A stretch of DNA of 54,215 bases from Rhodospirillales bacterium (lineage in GTDB: Bacteria; Pseudomonadota; Alphaproteobacteria; Rhodospirillales; JASLQF01): NCBI GenBank assembly GCA_030744625.1, contig JASLQF010000044.1, forward strand, positions 130,506-184,720, given 5' to 3'. The translations under genes and the position numbers were made by a program. Position 1 is the first letter of the stretch. Every line of letters starts with the position of its first letter. Below the pieces are notes generated by a model that saw only the letters and a list, made by a program, of their open reading frames with translations, searched no databases and was not told the DNA's origin. Positions 7,123 to 15,401 of this stretch are shown piece by piece.

Positions 7123-8794
7123 GGCCGATCCCATTACCGCTTCGGGAAGAAACCCGTCCCCCGCGGCGCGCCAGCCGCGGGCCGGGGCGCGGACCGGGGA
7201 AGCCGAAAGCCGCCGCCTCGAGGACCTCACGCGTCTGGTTTCGGATTGGGTTTGGGAAACCGACAGGGACTTCCGGCTGACCTTCGTTTCCAACCGAGTT
7301 TTCGAGGTCCTCGGCCTCCATCCGCAAGAGGTCGTCGAACGCCGGCTTTCCGACATTGGAACGTTCACCACCCCGGCAGGCTCGAAGGCAGACCTCAAGT
7401 GGCAGACACCGTTTCGGGACATCACCTATGAGACCGCCGACTACGGGAAGGGAAAGCGGGTCTTCCTGCTTAGCGGCCTGCCTGTCTTCGACCCGCAAAC
7501 GGGCGAATTCGTGTGCGTGCGCGGAACCGCCGAGGACATCACCGAGCGCCGGCAGGCGGAAGCCGCGCTACGCGCCAGCGAACAGCGCTTTCGCGACTTC
7601 GCCGAATCGGCGTCCGACTGGTTCTGGACCATGGGACCGGACCTGCGAGTATCCAATGTCTCGGATAGGTACCTGGAGCTAACCGGCGTTGCCCGTGGCG
7701 ACGTCATCGGCAAGACCCAATTCGACATCGGTCAGGTGTCCGGCGCCAAGGTGGTGCCCGAGAACTGGCGCAAACTCCGGAAAATGCTGACGAGGCGCGA
7801 ACCGTTTCGCGACTTCGAATACGGTCTGACCGACATGGCTGGGGAGACCAGGGTTTTCAACATCAGCGGGCGCCCGGTATACGACGAAAATCGAGACTTC
7901 CAGGGATACCGCGGCGCCGGAACCGATATCACGGCGCGCAAGCGGGCCGAGGACGCGCTTCGCGAGGCCCACCAGGAGCTCGAAATGCGTGTCGAGGAGC
8001 GCACCCGGGCCCTGCGCGATGAGATGACCGAGCGCGTCCGGGCCGAGGAAAAGGCCCGCCGGACGCAGACGGCGCTGGCCCATGCCCATCGCGTGAGCAC
8101 CATGGGAGAGATGGCGACCCAGTTGGCTCACGAGCTCAACCAACCGCTTTCCGCCGTCGCCAACTATGCCGAAAGCGCCCTGCAACGCCTGCGCACCGAC
8201 CCCCAGGATCCCGAGGAACTGGTCGGAATCCTGACCAGCATTTCCGAGCAGGCCCAGCGGGCCGGTGAAATCATTCGCCGCATCCGCGGATTCGTGCGCA
8301 AGGAAGGGCCCAAGGTCACGCGCGTCGATGTCCCCGCCGCCATCCGTGGCGCCGCCGAGCTGTTCGGCGAGGAAGCCCGCGAAAACGGCGTCACCGTCGA
8401 GCTGAAGCTGGACGATGCCCTGCCCAAGGCGCTGGCCGACACGATTCAAGTGCAACAAGTGGTCCTCAACCTCATGCGCAACGGCATGGAGGACATGCTC
8501 GAAAGCGGGCGTTCGCCGCGCCTGCTGAGCGTCGACGCGTCGACCGCCGAAAATGGCGAAATTCGAGTCACCGTCACCAACACAGGCAATGTCTTGACTG
8601 GAGAAGTTTTGAAGCAGATGTTCGATCCCTTCTTCACGACCAAGTCAAGTGGATTGGGAATGGGCCTGTCCATATGCCGTTCGATCGTCGATCTGCACGG
8701 TGGCCAGCTGTGGGCGACCTCGGACGGTGTTTCGGGAACCACATTCCACTTCATCCTTTCCGCCGCCGAGGATACACGCCATGACGCGGCCTGA
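7115..8794 (+). CDS. PAS-containing sensor histidine kinase, FixL-like (HPK4 class)
   Basis: A 559-residue cytosolic kinase with no membrane segment. Two PAS domains lie at about 40-145 (DWVWETDRDFRLTFVSN) and 160-275 (DWFWTMGPDLRVSNVSD). A coiled linker follows at 278-320, then the dimerisation/phosphoacceptor helix with His339 in QLAHELNQPLSAVANYAE. The ATPase domain has the N box (QVVLNLMRNGMEDML), FDPFFTTK and the GLGMGLSIC G box. The H-box type is that of FixL and DctB. I do not see the FixL heme-ligand context, so the ligand is unknown. The start overlaps the DUF2336 gene by 8 bp and the end overlaps the response regulator by 14 bp. All three form one operon. Confidence 0.9.
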   Translation: MAKADPITASGRNPSPAARQPRAGARTGEAESRRLEDLTRLVSDWVWETDRDFRLTFVSNRVFEVLGLHPQEVVERRLSDIGTFTTPAGSKADLKWQTPFRDITYETADYGKGKRVFLLSGLPVFDPQTGEFVCVRGTAEDITERRQAEAALRASEQRFRDFAESASDWFWTMGPDLRVSNVSDRYLELTGVARGDVIGKTQFDIGQVSGAKVVPENWRKLRKMLTRREPFRDFEYGLTDMAGETRVFNISGRPVYDENRDFQGYRGAGTDITARKRAEDALREAHQELEMRVEERTRALRDEMTERVRAEEKARRTQTALAHAHRVSTMGEMATQLAHELNQPLSAVANYAESALQRLRTDPQDPEELVGILTSISEQAQRAGEIIRRIRGFVRKEGPKVTRVDVPAAIRGAAELFGEEARENGVTVELKLDDALPKALADTIQVQQVVLNLMRNGMEDMLESGRSPRLLSVDASTAENGEIRVTVTNTGNVLTGEVLKQMFDPFFTTKSSGLGMGLSICRSIVDLHGGQLWATSDGVSGTTFHFILSAAEDTRHDAA

Positions 8795-9407
8795 CCCCGT
8801 TGTCTTCGTGGTCGACGACGACGAAGCGGTGCGCGACTCCCTGGACTCGCTGCTCGGATCGGTCAACCTGCCGGTCAAGGCGTTCGCTTCCGGCCGGGCG
8901 TTCCTGGACGCCTACCGCGACGGCGAGACGGGCTGTCTGGTCGCCGACATACGCATGCCGGGGATGAGCGGGCTCGATCTGCAAAGCGAGCTGGCCAGAC
9001 GCTCTATTGATCTTCCGATGATTATGATCACCGGGCACGGCGACATTAAAATGTGCGCGCGTGCCATGAAGGCCGGGGCCTTCGACTTCGTCGAAAAACC
9101 GTTCAACGGCCAGGAACTCCTGGACCTCATACACAAGGCTGTCGAGATCAATCTCGAATCGGCCGGGCGCAGGGACGAGTTGGCTGAGATTCGCAGGCGC
9201 CTGGACCAGGTGAAGCCCCGCGACCGCGAGGTGCTGGACGGCATCGTCTCGGGAGAAACCAACAAGAAAATCGCGGAACGGCTCGAGCTCAGCGCGAAGA
9301 CCGTGGAATTCCGCCGCGCCAAGGTGATGAGGACCATGCAGGCCAAGACCCTGGCCGACCTCGTGAAGATGGTCATGACGTTGCAGGCCGCCGAGCGGAA
9401 TGGATAG
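8781..9407 (+). CDS. FixJ-family response regulator
   Basis: 208 residues. The N-terminal receiver has the acidic pair in VVDDDEAV, phosphoacceptor Asp56 in CLVADIRMPGMSG, the Thr in MIMITGHGD and Lys in FVEKPF. After a helical linker comes a LuxR-type helix-turn-helix (NKKIAERLELSAKTVEFRRA, residues ~160-195). This is the FixJ/NarL-like architecture with the FixJ-type linker. It is the obvious partner of the kinase encoded immediately upstream, with overlapping reading frames. The target genes cannot be deduced from the window. Confidence 0.92.
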   Translation: MTRPDPVVFVVDDDEAVRDSLDSLLGSVNLPVKAFASGRAFLDAYRDGETGCLVADIRMPGMSGLDLQSELARRSIDLPMIMITGHGDIKMCARAMKAGAFDFVEKPFNGQELLDLIHKAVEINLESAGRRDELAEIRRRLDQVKPRDREVLDGIVSGETNKKIAERLELSAKTVEFRRAKVMRTMQAKTLADLVKMVMTLQAAERNG

Positions 9408-9471
9408 TGGGCACGGCGCTTTGGGTTGCCTCGGTTGACTCATGTCAAGGCGACGCCAAGCCACGAACCGT

Positions 9472-9521
9472 AGGGTCTTATCGTCCTGGATCGAAACGAT
9501 CCAGGACGTGAATAAGCCCCT
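9472..9521. terminator. Long hairpin after the FixJ-like gene
   Basis: A perfect 12-bp stem (9482-9493 with 9497-9508, loop AAA) is extended outward by CTTAT/ATAAG and AGGG/CCCT after small bulges. It lies 64 bp after the regulator's stop and before the acetyltransferase gene. There is no T-run. It could be an intrinsic-like terminator, an RNA-processing site or a binding site. Confidence 0.5.
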
Positions 9522-9545
9522 AGAGACGTGAACAGAGGCCCCTTC

Positions 9546-10013
9546 ATGGCCACCAAGCGCACCTGCGAAATACGGCCTTTGCGCCCCGACGATCTGGCGC
9601 GTGTCGTGGAAATCGACAGCGCGCTCGCCGGACGCTCACGGCGCGGGTTCTTCGAGAAACGCCTGCAAGCAGCGCTCGATTTCGCCGACGATTTCATCGC
9701 CCTCGGCGCCGTTGATGGTGACAGGTTGAATGGTTACGTCATCGTTCGCCTCCAATCCGGGGAGTTCGGTGAAGACCGGCGCTCCGCCATGCTCGACGTC
9801 ATCGGAGTCGATCCCCACCTTCAGCGCGCCGGCCTCGGCCACGAACTCATGAAGGAGCTGGAAAAGGTCATGAAACAACGCGGTGCCGGCGAGCTTCGCA
9901 CCCAAATCTCGTGGGACCAGCACGCCCTTGCCCAATTCTTCGCCTCGCGCGGATTTTCCCTGGCCCCCATCCCGGTTTTGGAGTTGCAGCTTGGCAACGG
10001 CCTGGAGCTCTAA
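9546..10013 (+). CDS. GNAT-family N-acetyltransferase (first of a tandem pair)
   Basis: 155 residues from the ATG at 9546; a GTG at 9528 in frame is less likely. It opens with CEIRPLRPDDLARVVEID, the usual first strand and helix of GNAT proteins. The acetyl-CoA motif A region is LDVIGVDPHLQRAGLGHELM (R/Q-x-x-G-x-G/A form, here QRAGLG). The substrate is unknown. The next gene encodes a paralogue with the same order of segments. Confidence 0.8.
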   Translation: MATKRTCEIRPLRPDDLARVVEIDSALAGRSRRGFFEKRLQAALDFADDFIALGAVDGDRLNGYVIVRLQSGEFGEDRRSAMLDVIGVDPHLQRAGLGHELMKELEKVMKQRGAGELRTQISWDQHALAQFFASRGFSLAPIPVLELQLGNGLEL

Positions 10014-10029
10014 GGGAGGAACCGAATCA

Positions 10030-10566
10030 ATGCCCCGAACGGACCCGGACATCGCCGCCCCCCGGCTTGACGCCGGCATGTCCGATCACAGCGGCCCCGG
10101 CGACGACTTCGCCCCGCTGTCCCGCGACCGGGTGCCTGTCCGCTCCATGGCCGAAGACGACCTCCCGGCCATCATCGGAATCGACCGCAGGCTCACCGGC
10201 AGGGAGCGCGCCGCCTACTTCGAGCGCAAACTCGCCGAAGTGATGAGCGAGTCCGGGATCCGCGTGTCCCTGATTGCCGAGGTTGATGGATCGCCCGCCG
10301 GCTTCGTCATGGCGCGTGTCGATTTCGGTGAGTTCGGCCTCGCCGAGCCGGTCGCCGTGCTCGATACCCTCGGCGTCGACCCCGATCAGGCTCACCATGG
10401 CATAGGCCACGCCCTGCTCTCCCAACTGTGTGCCAACCTCGCGACGCTCCAGGTCGAGACCGTCCGCACCATGGTGCGGTGGGACAGCTTCGAACTCCTA
10501 AGGTTCCTCGACGGGTGCGGTTTCGTGCCGGCCCAGCGCATCGTGCTGGCCAAGCGCGTCGACTAG
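10030..10566 (+). CDS. GNAT-family N-acetyltransferase (second of a tandem pair)
   Basis: 178 residues. An AAGGGAGGA ribosome site overlaps the end of the preceding gene and precedes the ATG at 10030. A ~38-residue N-terminal extension leads into VRSMAEDDLPAIIGIDRRL, and the motif A segment is LDTLGVDPDQAHHGIGHALL. Shared features with the upstream protein (an R-x-x-x-FE+KL helix, FGEFG, the L-D-x-x-GVDP segment) show that the two are duplicates. They are 16 bp apart and so probably co-transcribed. They may act as a heterodimer or on related substrates. I cannot name the substrate. Confidence 0.8.
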   Translation: MPRTDPDIAAPRLDAGMSDHSGPGDDFAPLSRDRVPVRSMAEDDLPAIIGIDRRLTGRERAAYFERKLAEVMSESGIRVSLIAEVDGSPAGFVMARVDFGEFGLAEPVAVLDTLGVDPDQAHHGIGHALLSQLCANLATLQVETVRTMVRWDSFELLRFLDGCGFVPAQRIVLAKRVD

Positions 10567-10597
10567 CGCCGGGCGGCGCGACGGAAACTCGCCGCTG

Positions 10598-11896
10598 TCA
10601 CGCGGCGGCCCCGGTCGCCCGCTTCTGGTCGATCATCTCGAAATAGCTTTGCAGCCGGTTGCCGACGTTGGCGGCCGAGAAATAGCGGGGATCGGCGTGG
10701 TCGGTCTCGATGAAGGTAGCGGGCTTGCCGGTGCGCGCCTCCACCTCGCGCATGATGAGTAGTTGCCCGGCGCCGAAGCTGTTGCAACTGGCCACCGAAT
10801 TGACGAGCAGGCCATCGGCGCCGTAGTCGTTGACGTAGCTTTCGATCATCTCCACCCGCTCCGGGAAATCCAGGTTGGTGTAACACCCGAGGCAGTACTC
10901 GGCGAGGGTTTCCAGCGGATTGTCGGGATCGTGCCGGAAGCCGAAGTCGTAGATGCCGCCGACCTTGGTGTAGGTACTGGCCACCGCCACCGCGCCCTCG
11001 TCGTAGAACATCTTCCAGAATTCCCTGAAGTGGGTCCAGTTGGGGACCCCGTCGATGACAATCCGATAGCGCTGTTCCCCCATGTCCCCTTCCGGCGTCA
11101 CCGGCCCCTCGCCGCGGGCGAGGCGCCCTTCCACCTCGCCGCGCAGCATGCGGTAATACTCGATGGCGTCATCGGTGCCGCGGAAGGCGGTGAAGATGGG
11201 GCCGATGTAGAAGACGGCGCCGAAGTAGGAGTCGATGGGCGAGGGCTTGTTCTTGGCGCTGTGCAGCACCCACACCAGGTCGTCCTCGGCGGCGGCCGAT
11301 TTGCGCAGATATTCGCGCAGACGGTCGATGTCGAACTTGACGCCGCTGACCCGCTCCAACGTCGGGATCAGGGTGCTCTTGATCTGGTTGACCACGTAGT
11401 CGCGCATGTTCTTGCGATCGCCGTCGTGGGGGATGTGCATCATCACGGCCTCGCAACCGAACTCGTCGCGCAGGCACTCGAACCACTTCATGTGGGTGAT
11501 GCAGCCGGTGTACGAAATCATCAGGAGATCGGGCACCGGCATGGGCTTGCCGTTGGGCGCGATGTGGCCCTTGGCCATGCCCCCGATATCCGCCTTCACG
11601 TAGCTGCAGACGTCCTCGGAATGCCCCATCTTCTCGGCCTCCGTGATGAAGGCACCGCTCTTCTTGCGCATGGCGTTCTGGATGGCGTTGATCTCGGGCA
11701 GGTTCAAGACCATGTCGAAGCACATGATCAGCTCGTTGAGGTTGCCGGGCACGTGGGTGGCGGCGACCTTGACGCCGTTCTCGCGGACGCTGGTCAGGCG
11801 TTCGTAATTGCCGGCGATCATGGCCTTCTGCTTGAGCATGGAAGGCTCCTTGACCGCCTCTTGGGAACGGGCGCCGTTAATATCCGCCTTCGTCAT
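10598..11896 (-). CDS. Benzoyl-CoA reductase subunit B paralogue (unlinked copy)
   Basis: 432 residues, very similar end to end to the bcrB product at 19655-20962. Shared blocks include [34 protein letters not shown] and [18 protein letters not shown]. The cysteines expected to bind a [4Fe-4S] cluster are present: SYTGC, CLGCY and ASCNSFGAGQ. In class I reductases subunits B and C carry the active-site clusters. This copy has no bcrC, A or D next to it. It is preceded at 11967-11984 by the same operator-like palindrome as oah and the crotonase gene, so it is probably co-regulated with the main operon. It could replace BcrB in an alternative enzyme with different substrate range, or act on another acyl-CoA. 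Start is the only ATG preceding homology. Confidence 0.85.
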   Translation of the reverse strand: MTKADINGARSQEAVKEPSMLKQKAMIAGNYERLTSVRENGVKVAATHVPGNLNELIMCFDMVLNLPEINAIQNAMRKKSGAFITEAEKMGHSEDVCSYVKADIGGMAKGHIAPNGKPMPVPDLLMISYTGCITHMKWFECLRDEFGCEAVMMHIPHDGDRKNMRDYVVNQIKSTLIPTLERVSGVKFDIDRLREYLRKSAAAEDDLVWVLHSAKNKPSPIDSYFGAVFYIGPIFTAFRGTDDAIEYYRMLRGEVEGRLARGEGPVTPEGDMGEQRYRIVIDGVPNWTHFREFWKMFYDEGAVAVASTYTKVGGIYDFGFRHDPDNPLETLAEYCLGCYTNLDFPERVEMIESYVNDYGADGLLVNSVASCNSFGAGQLLIMREVEARTGKPATFIETDHADPRYFSAANVGNRLQSYFEMIDQKRATGAAA

Positions 11897-11959
11897 CGAG
11901 ACCGCCTATCGCGTTGGCGGACAATCGGACCTGGTCTCCGTCTCCGCGCTGCTGTTCGC

Positions 11960-11984
11960 ATTTTACATACTGAATAGATAGTAT
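11960..11984 (-). promoter_or_regulatory. Candidate promoter and TetR operator of the unlinked bcrB copy
   Basis: ATACTG-N6-TAGTAT at 11967-11984 matches the palindromes at 16293-16310 and 24180-24197 except for one base. It lies 70 bp before the start codon. TAAAAT on the minus strand (11965-11960) could be a -10, and TTGAAT lies upstream on the same strand. Confidence 0.6.
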
Positions 11985-12027
11985 CTTATTCAACCAAACG
12001 CGGCAACCGATTCGTCCCCCTCCCCTA

Positions 12028-13401
12028 CTACATGAAGTGCCGCAAATACATGTAGACGTGGGCGATGGCCACGGTGAGCAGCATAAACGGCACACCGACC
12101 TTGAGGAACTTGGCGAAGCTGATGGGGTAGCCGGCGCGCTCGCCGAGCCCCGACACCATGACGTTGGCCGCCGCCCCGATCAGCGAGCCGTTGCCACCCA
12201 AGCAAGCGCCGAGCGCCAGCGACCACCACACCGGCTCCAGGGCCTCGGCGCCTCCGATGGCGCCCTCCATGGATTCGACCAGCGGGATCATGGTGGCGAC
12301 GAAGGGGATATTGTCGACCGCCGCTGAAACAACCGCCGAAAGCCAAAGGGTGGCGTAGGAGGTAAGCGCCGCGTCGCCTCCGGTGAAGTCCATGAGCGCG
12401 TCGCCGAGGATATTGAGGAGACCGGCGTGCTCGACCCCGGCGACGATGACGAACAACCCGATGAAGAAGAACAGGGCCGACCATTCGACCTCGATGAAGG
12501 CCTCGTGCAGGCGCTCGGCCTGGCCTTGCGCTTCCTCGCCGATAATGGTCACCAGCAGAAGCACGGCGGCCCCGAACATGGCCGTGGTGCCGGGGCGGAT
12601 ATGGTAGTGCTCGCCGATAATGAACCCCATGATGACCAGGGCCAGCACCGTCAGCGACTTCACCAGCAGGCGCTTGTCGGTGATGCTGTCGGCCTCGCGG
12701 AAGCGCATGATGCTGTCCCGCCGCTCGTCGGTCGCCACCAGCTCCTTGCCCCACAGCCACCAGAAGATAGGGACCATGATGATCATGATCACCACCACCA
12801 CCGGACCCAGCTCGAACAGGAACTGGACGAAGGTCAACCCGGTCGCCGAGCCGATCAGGATGTTGGGGGGATCGCCGATCAGGGTCGCCGTGCCGCCGAC
12901 GTTGGAGGCCAGGATCTGCGAATAGAGGAAGGGATAGGGCGAGACCCGCAGTTTCTCGACGATGAGCAGCGCGATGGGCACCACCAGCAGCACCGTGGTC
13001 AAGTTGTCGAGGAAGGCGGAGAACACCGCCGTCACCACCGACAGCACGATCAAGATGCCGATGGGGTCGGCATTCACCTTCTTGGCCGACCAGATGGCGA
13101 CATACTCGAAGACGCCGGACACCCGGGTGATGGCGACGATGATCATCATGCCGGTGAGCAGGGCGATGGTGTTGAAGTCGATGCCGGCGAAGGCCTGCTT
13201 CTGGCTGATGACGCCGGTGACGATGACCAGGCCACCGCCCAACAGCGCCACCACCGTGCGGTTCACCTTCTCGCTGAGCAGCACGGCGTAGGAGACGATG
13301 AGGATGCCGGTGCTCAGCCATAGGGGATCGAGGCCGAAAATCACCGCGTGGCCGGCGGCCTCGGCGGCGCTTGAGGCGCTTGCGGCGCTTGCGGCGCTCA
13401 T
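12028..13401 (-). CDS. ArsB/NhaD-type ion transporter (IT superfamily)
   Basis: 457 residues with about 11-12 hydrophobic segments after a small-residue-rich N-terminus. Family features are SAFLDNLTTVLLVVPIA, the GGTATLIGDPPNILIG hairpin and its second-half counterpart DNIPFVATMIPLV ... GACLGGNGSLIGAAANVMV. These mark the NhaD/ArsB/citrate-type fold, with inverted repeat halves each holding a re-entrant loop. Substrates in this group include Na+/H+, arsenite, citrate and other anions, and the sequence alone does not decide. The gene overlaps the CBS-domain gene by 4 bp (ATGA), so the CBS protein may gate or sense for it. Confidence 0.8.
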   Translation of the reverse strand: MSAASAASASSAAEAAGHAVIFGLDPLWLSTGILIVSYAVLLSEKVNRTVVALLGGGLVIVTGVISQKQAFAGIDFNTIALLTGMMIIVAITRVSGVFEYVAIWSAKKVNADPIGILIVLSVVTAVFSAFLDNLTTVLLVVPIALLIVEKLRVSPYPFLYSQILASNVGGTATLIGDPPNILIGSATGLTFVQFLFELGPVVVVIMIIMVPIFWWLWGKELVATDERRDSIMRFREADSITDKRLLVKSLTVLALVIMGFIIGEHYHIRPGTTAMFGAAVLLLVTIIGEEAQGQAERLHEAFIEVEWSALFFFIGLFVIVAGVEHAGLLNILGDALMDFTGGDAALTSYATLWLSAVVSAAVDNIPFVATMIPLVESMEGAIGGAEALEPVWWSLALGACLGGNGSLIGAAANVMVSGLGERAGYPISFAKFLKVGVPFMLLTVAIAHVYMYLRHFM

Positions 13402-13934
13402 GGAGTTTCCTCCCGCGCCTTTCTTCTCTCGTCGCGCTCCTTGGCCTTGGCTTTTTCGGCGGTTTCGCGGTCGTATTCCTGGCGCAGCGCATACAGCACC
13501 GAGAAGAACGAAATGGCGCCCACCAGCTTGCCGTCGCCATCGACCACCGGCACCACGTACTGCTTCTGCTTGATCATCATCAGGGCGTCGATCAGCGGCG
13601 TGTCGGGATGGGCCACCATGACGTCGCGGTCGACCAGCTCGCCGAGGGGCCGCTCGCGCAGGGCGTCCAGGCGTTCGTGCATTTCGCCCGCCGTCTCGTG
13701 CAGGTAGCTGGCCCGCTTGAAGCCACGCTTCACCCCACCCATGGTGGTCAGGGTGCGGGGCAGCATGAATTCCATCAGCCGGTCGCCGCTGATCAGTCCC
13801 GCGAAGGCGCCGTCGCGTTCGGTCACCGGCACCAGGCCCATGTGCTTCTCGACCATGAAGTCGATGGCCGTCCCCGCCGCATCATCGGCATAGAGGCTGA
13901 CCTTGATGGGGGCCATCACCGTCTTGCAGTCCAT
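13398..13934 (-). CDS. CBS-domain protein
   Basis: 178 residues with two CBS motifs: CKTVMAPIKVSLYADDAAGTA (residues ~3-60) and LVDRDVMVAHPDTPLIDAL (~95-155, ending DGKLVGAISFFSVL). CBS pairs bind adenine nucleotides and act as energy sensors. I start at 13934 rather than the ATG at 13940, because AAGGAGGG would directly abut the earlier codon but is correctly spaced for the later one. The C-terminus is a charged Lys/Arg/Glu tail. Its stop overlaps the transporter start by 4 bp, so the two are co-translated. Regulation of that transporter is a reasonable inference. Confidence 0.85.
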   Translation of the reverse strand: MDCKTVMAPIKVSLYADDAAGTAIDFMVEKHMGLVPVTERDGAFAGLISGDRLMEFMLPRTLTTMGGVKRGFKRASYLHETAGEMHERLDALRERPLGELVDRDVMVAHPDTPLIDALMMIKQKQYVVPVVDGDGKLVGAISFFSVLYALRQEYDRETAEKAKAKERDERRKAREETP

Positions 13935-14088
13935 GCGCATCCCTCCTTGGCGTCGGGAAAGCGGAAATCGACCCCGGCGTGGCGGGGAAAGGTCTTTCCG
14001 GTCCCCCCTGTGGCGGTGAGCGCCGCCTCCCACCGATCGAACTACGCGCGCTTTCTCTGCCCCTCTCGCCAAGAGGGACGGCGACGCC

Positions 14089-14481
14089 CTATCTTACCGT
14101 AATGCACGAGCACTTGGAGCGCTGACTGACCGTGAGAGAGACACTGCCCAGGAGAAATTTCTCCACCTTGCCCAGGCCGCGACTGCCCATGACGATGAGA
14201 TCGGCACCCTCGCGTTTCGCGCACTTGAGGATCCGATCGGCCGGCTCGCCATTCTCCGTAACGGTTTCGATTTCCTTCGCTCCCTTGCCCTTGGCCAACC
14301 GTATTTCTTTCTCGATGATCGGCTTTACCGCGTCCACGTCCTTATCCTTCGCCTTCCCTCTAAGCTGCAGGATGTGGACCAGAATCAACTTGGCTTCGTA
14401 TTTGCCCGCCAACTCACCGGCCAATTGCACGGCCTTGCGCGCATCGCCCGAGCCGTCGCTTGCTACCAGAATTGTCTTCAT
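14089..14481 (-). CDS. Universal stress protein, UspA family
   Basis: 130 residues, one Usp domain. It starts KTILVASDGSGDARKAVQLA, and the C-terminal half carries the ATP-binding pattern G-x2-G-x9-G-S in LIVMGSRGLGKVEKFLLGSV, so an ATP-binding type is likely. It lies between the BadH-like SDR gene and the CBS/transporter pair, all on the minus strand. An FNR-like box lies 87 bp upstream (14568-14581). That fits the known control of many uspA-like genes by oxygen limitation. The N-terminal residues and hydrophobicity give no sign of export. Confidence 0.88.
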   Translation of the reverse strand: MKTILVASDGSGDARKAVQLAGELAGKYEAKLILVHILQLRGKAKDKDVDAVKPIIEKEIRLAKGKGAKEIETVTENGEPADRILKCAKREGADLIVMGSRGLGKVEKFLLGSVSLTVSQRSKCSCITVR

Positions 14482-14567
14482 TATCCTCGCCTGTACCTTA
14501 CGTCCTCCGTCAGCCGCGGAGGCCGCCCAAAATCGAAACAAGCTTAGCCGATTCCGGGCCCGCTTCA

Positions 14568-14581
14568 TTGATATTGGTCAA
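14568..14581. promoter_or_regulatory. FNR-like box upstream of uspA
   Basis: On the minus strand this reads TTGAC-CAAT-ATCAA, one base from the FNR/Anr consensus TTGAT-N4-ATCAA. It is the same variant seen twice between oah and korA. It lies in the gap between the SDR stop and the uspA start. Confidence 0.5.
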
Positions 14582-14600
14582 GACGCCCCGTCACCACGCC

Positions 14601-15359
14601 CTAACCGTGCATGGTCAGCCCGCCCGAGACGCTGACCACCTGTCCCGTGATGAAGCTGGCTTCGTCGCTGCACAGGAAGGCGACCATGCCGGCGTGGTCC
14701 TCGGGCGCCGCCAGGCGGCGCATGGGGATGGCCCGAATCAACGCATCTCCGAGCTTCGGATTGCCCTCCATGGCGTGCTGGAACAGCGGCGTGTCGGTCG
14801 GCCCCGGGCACAGGACATTGACGTTGATCTTGTGGCGCGCGTGCTCGCGGGCCAGGGTCTTGGAAAAGGCGATGACGCCGCCCTTGCACCCCGCATAGAC
14901 CGACTCGCCGGACGAACCGACCCGCCCCGCATCCGACGACAGGCTGACGATGCGGCCACCGCCGCGTTCCACCATGCCGGGCAGGACCACGTGGCACATG
15001 TTGATGGGCCCATAGAAGTTTATGGCCACCAGCTTCTGCCACAGTTCCGCGTCCGACTGGAGAAACGGCATCGCCAGGTCCCAGCCCGCGTTGTTGACCA
15101 GCGCGTCGGTGGTGCCGACGCTGCTTTCGAATTCGGCGACGGCCCTCTTGCAGGCGTCGTAGTCGCCGATGTCCGCGGTAAAGGCGGCGGCGGAACCGCC
15201 GTTGGCGGCGATTTCCTTGACGGTCTGCTCGGCACCGTCGCGGTTGAGGTCGAATACGCCGACCTTGACGCCGGCCTCGGCCAGGCGGTGGCAGATGGCG
15301 CGGCCGATGCCGCTGCCACCGCCGGTGACGATGATGTTCTTCCCTTCAAGTCCTCTCAT
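14601..15359 (-). CDS. Short-chain dehydrogenase, BadH-like (2-hydroxycyclohexanecarboxyl-CoA dehydrogenase type)
   Basis: 252 residues. It has the NAD(P) motif VTGGGSGIGRAICHRLAEAG, an Asp in VFDLN at the end of strand 2 that favours NAD, NNAGWD, the catalytic Ser region (IVSLSSDAGRVGSSGES) and VYAGCKGG (the YxxxK). From memory the sequence is close to BadH of Rhodopseudomonas palustris, especially MRGL at the start, NNAGWD and FITGQVVSVSGGLTM at the end. BadH oxidises 2-hydroxycyclohexanecarboxyl-CoA. No Zn-type 6-hydroxycyclohex-1-ene-1-carbonyl-CoA dehydrogenase (had) is visible in this window, so this enzyme may fill that step in the benzoyl-CoA pathway. It follows the crotonase gene by 42 bp and is probably expressed from the operator-bearing promoter at 16290. 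Confidence 0.8.
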   Translation of the reverse strand: MRGLEGKNIIVTGGGSGIGRAICHRLAEAGVKVGVFDLNRDGAEQTVKEIAANGGSAAAFTADIGDYDACKRAVAEFESSVGTTDALVNNAGWDLAMPFLQSDAELWQKLVAINFYGPINMCHVVLPGMVERGGGRIVSLSSDAGRVGSSGESVYAGCKGGVIAFSKTLAREHARHKINVNVLCPGPTDTPLFQHAMEGNPKLGDALIRAIPMRRLAAPEDHAGMVAFLCSDEASFITGQVVSVSGGLTMHG

Positions 15360-15401
15360 GGGATCGTCTCCTAATTTTTTGCGGCGCGCCGGGCCGGCGA
15401 C

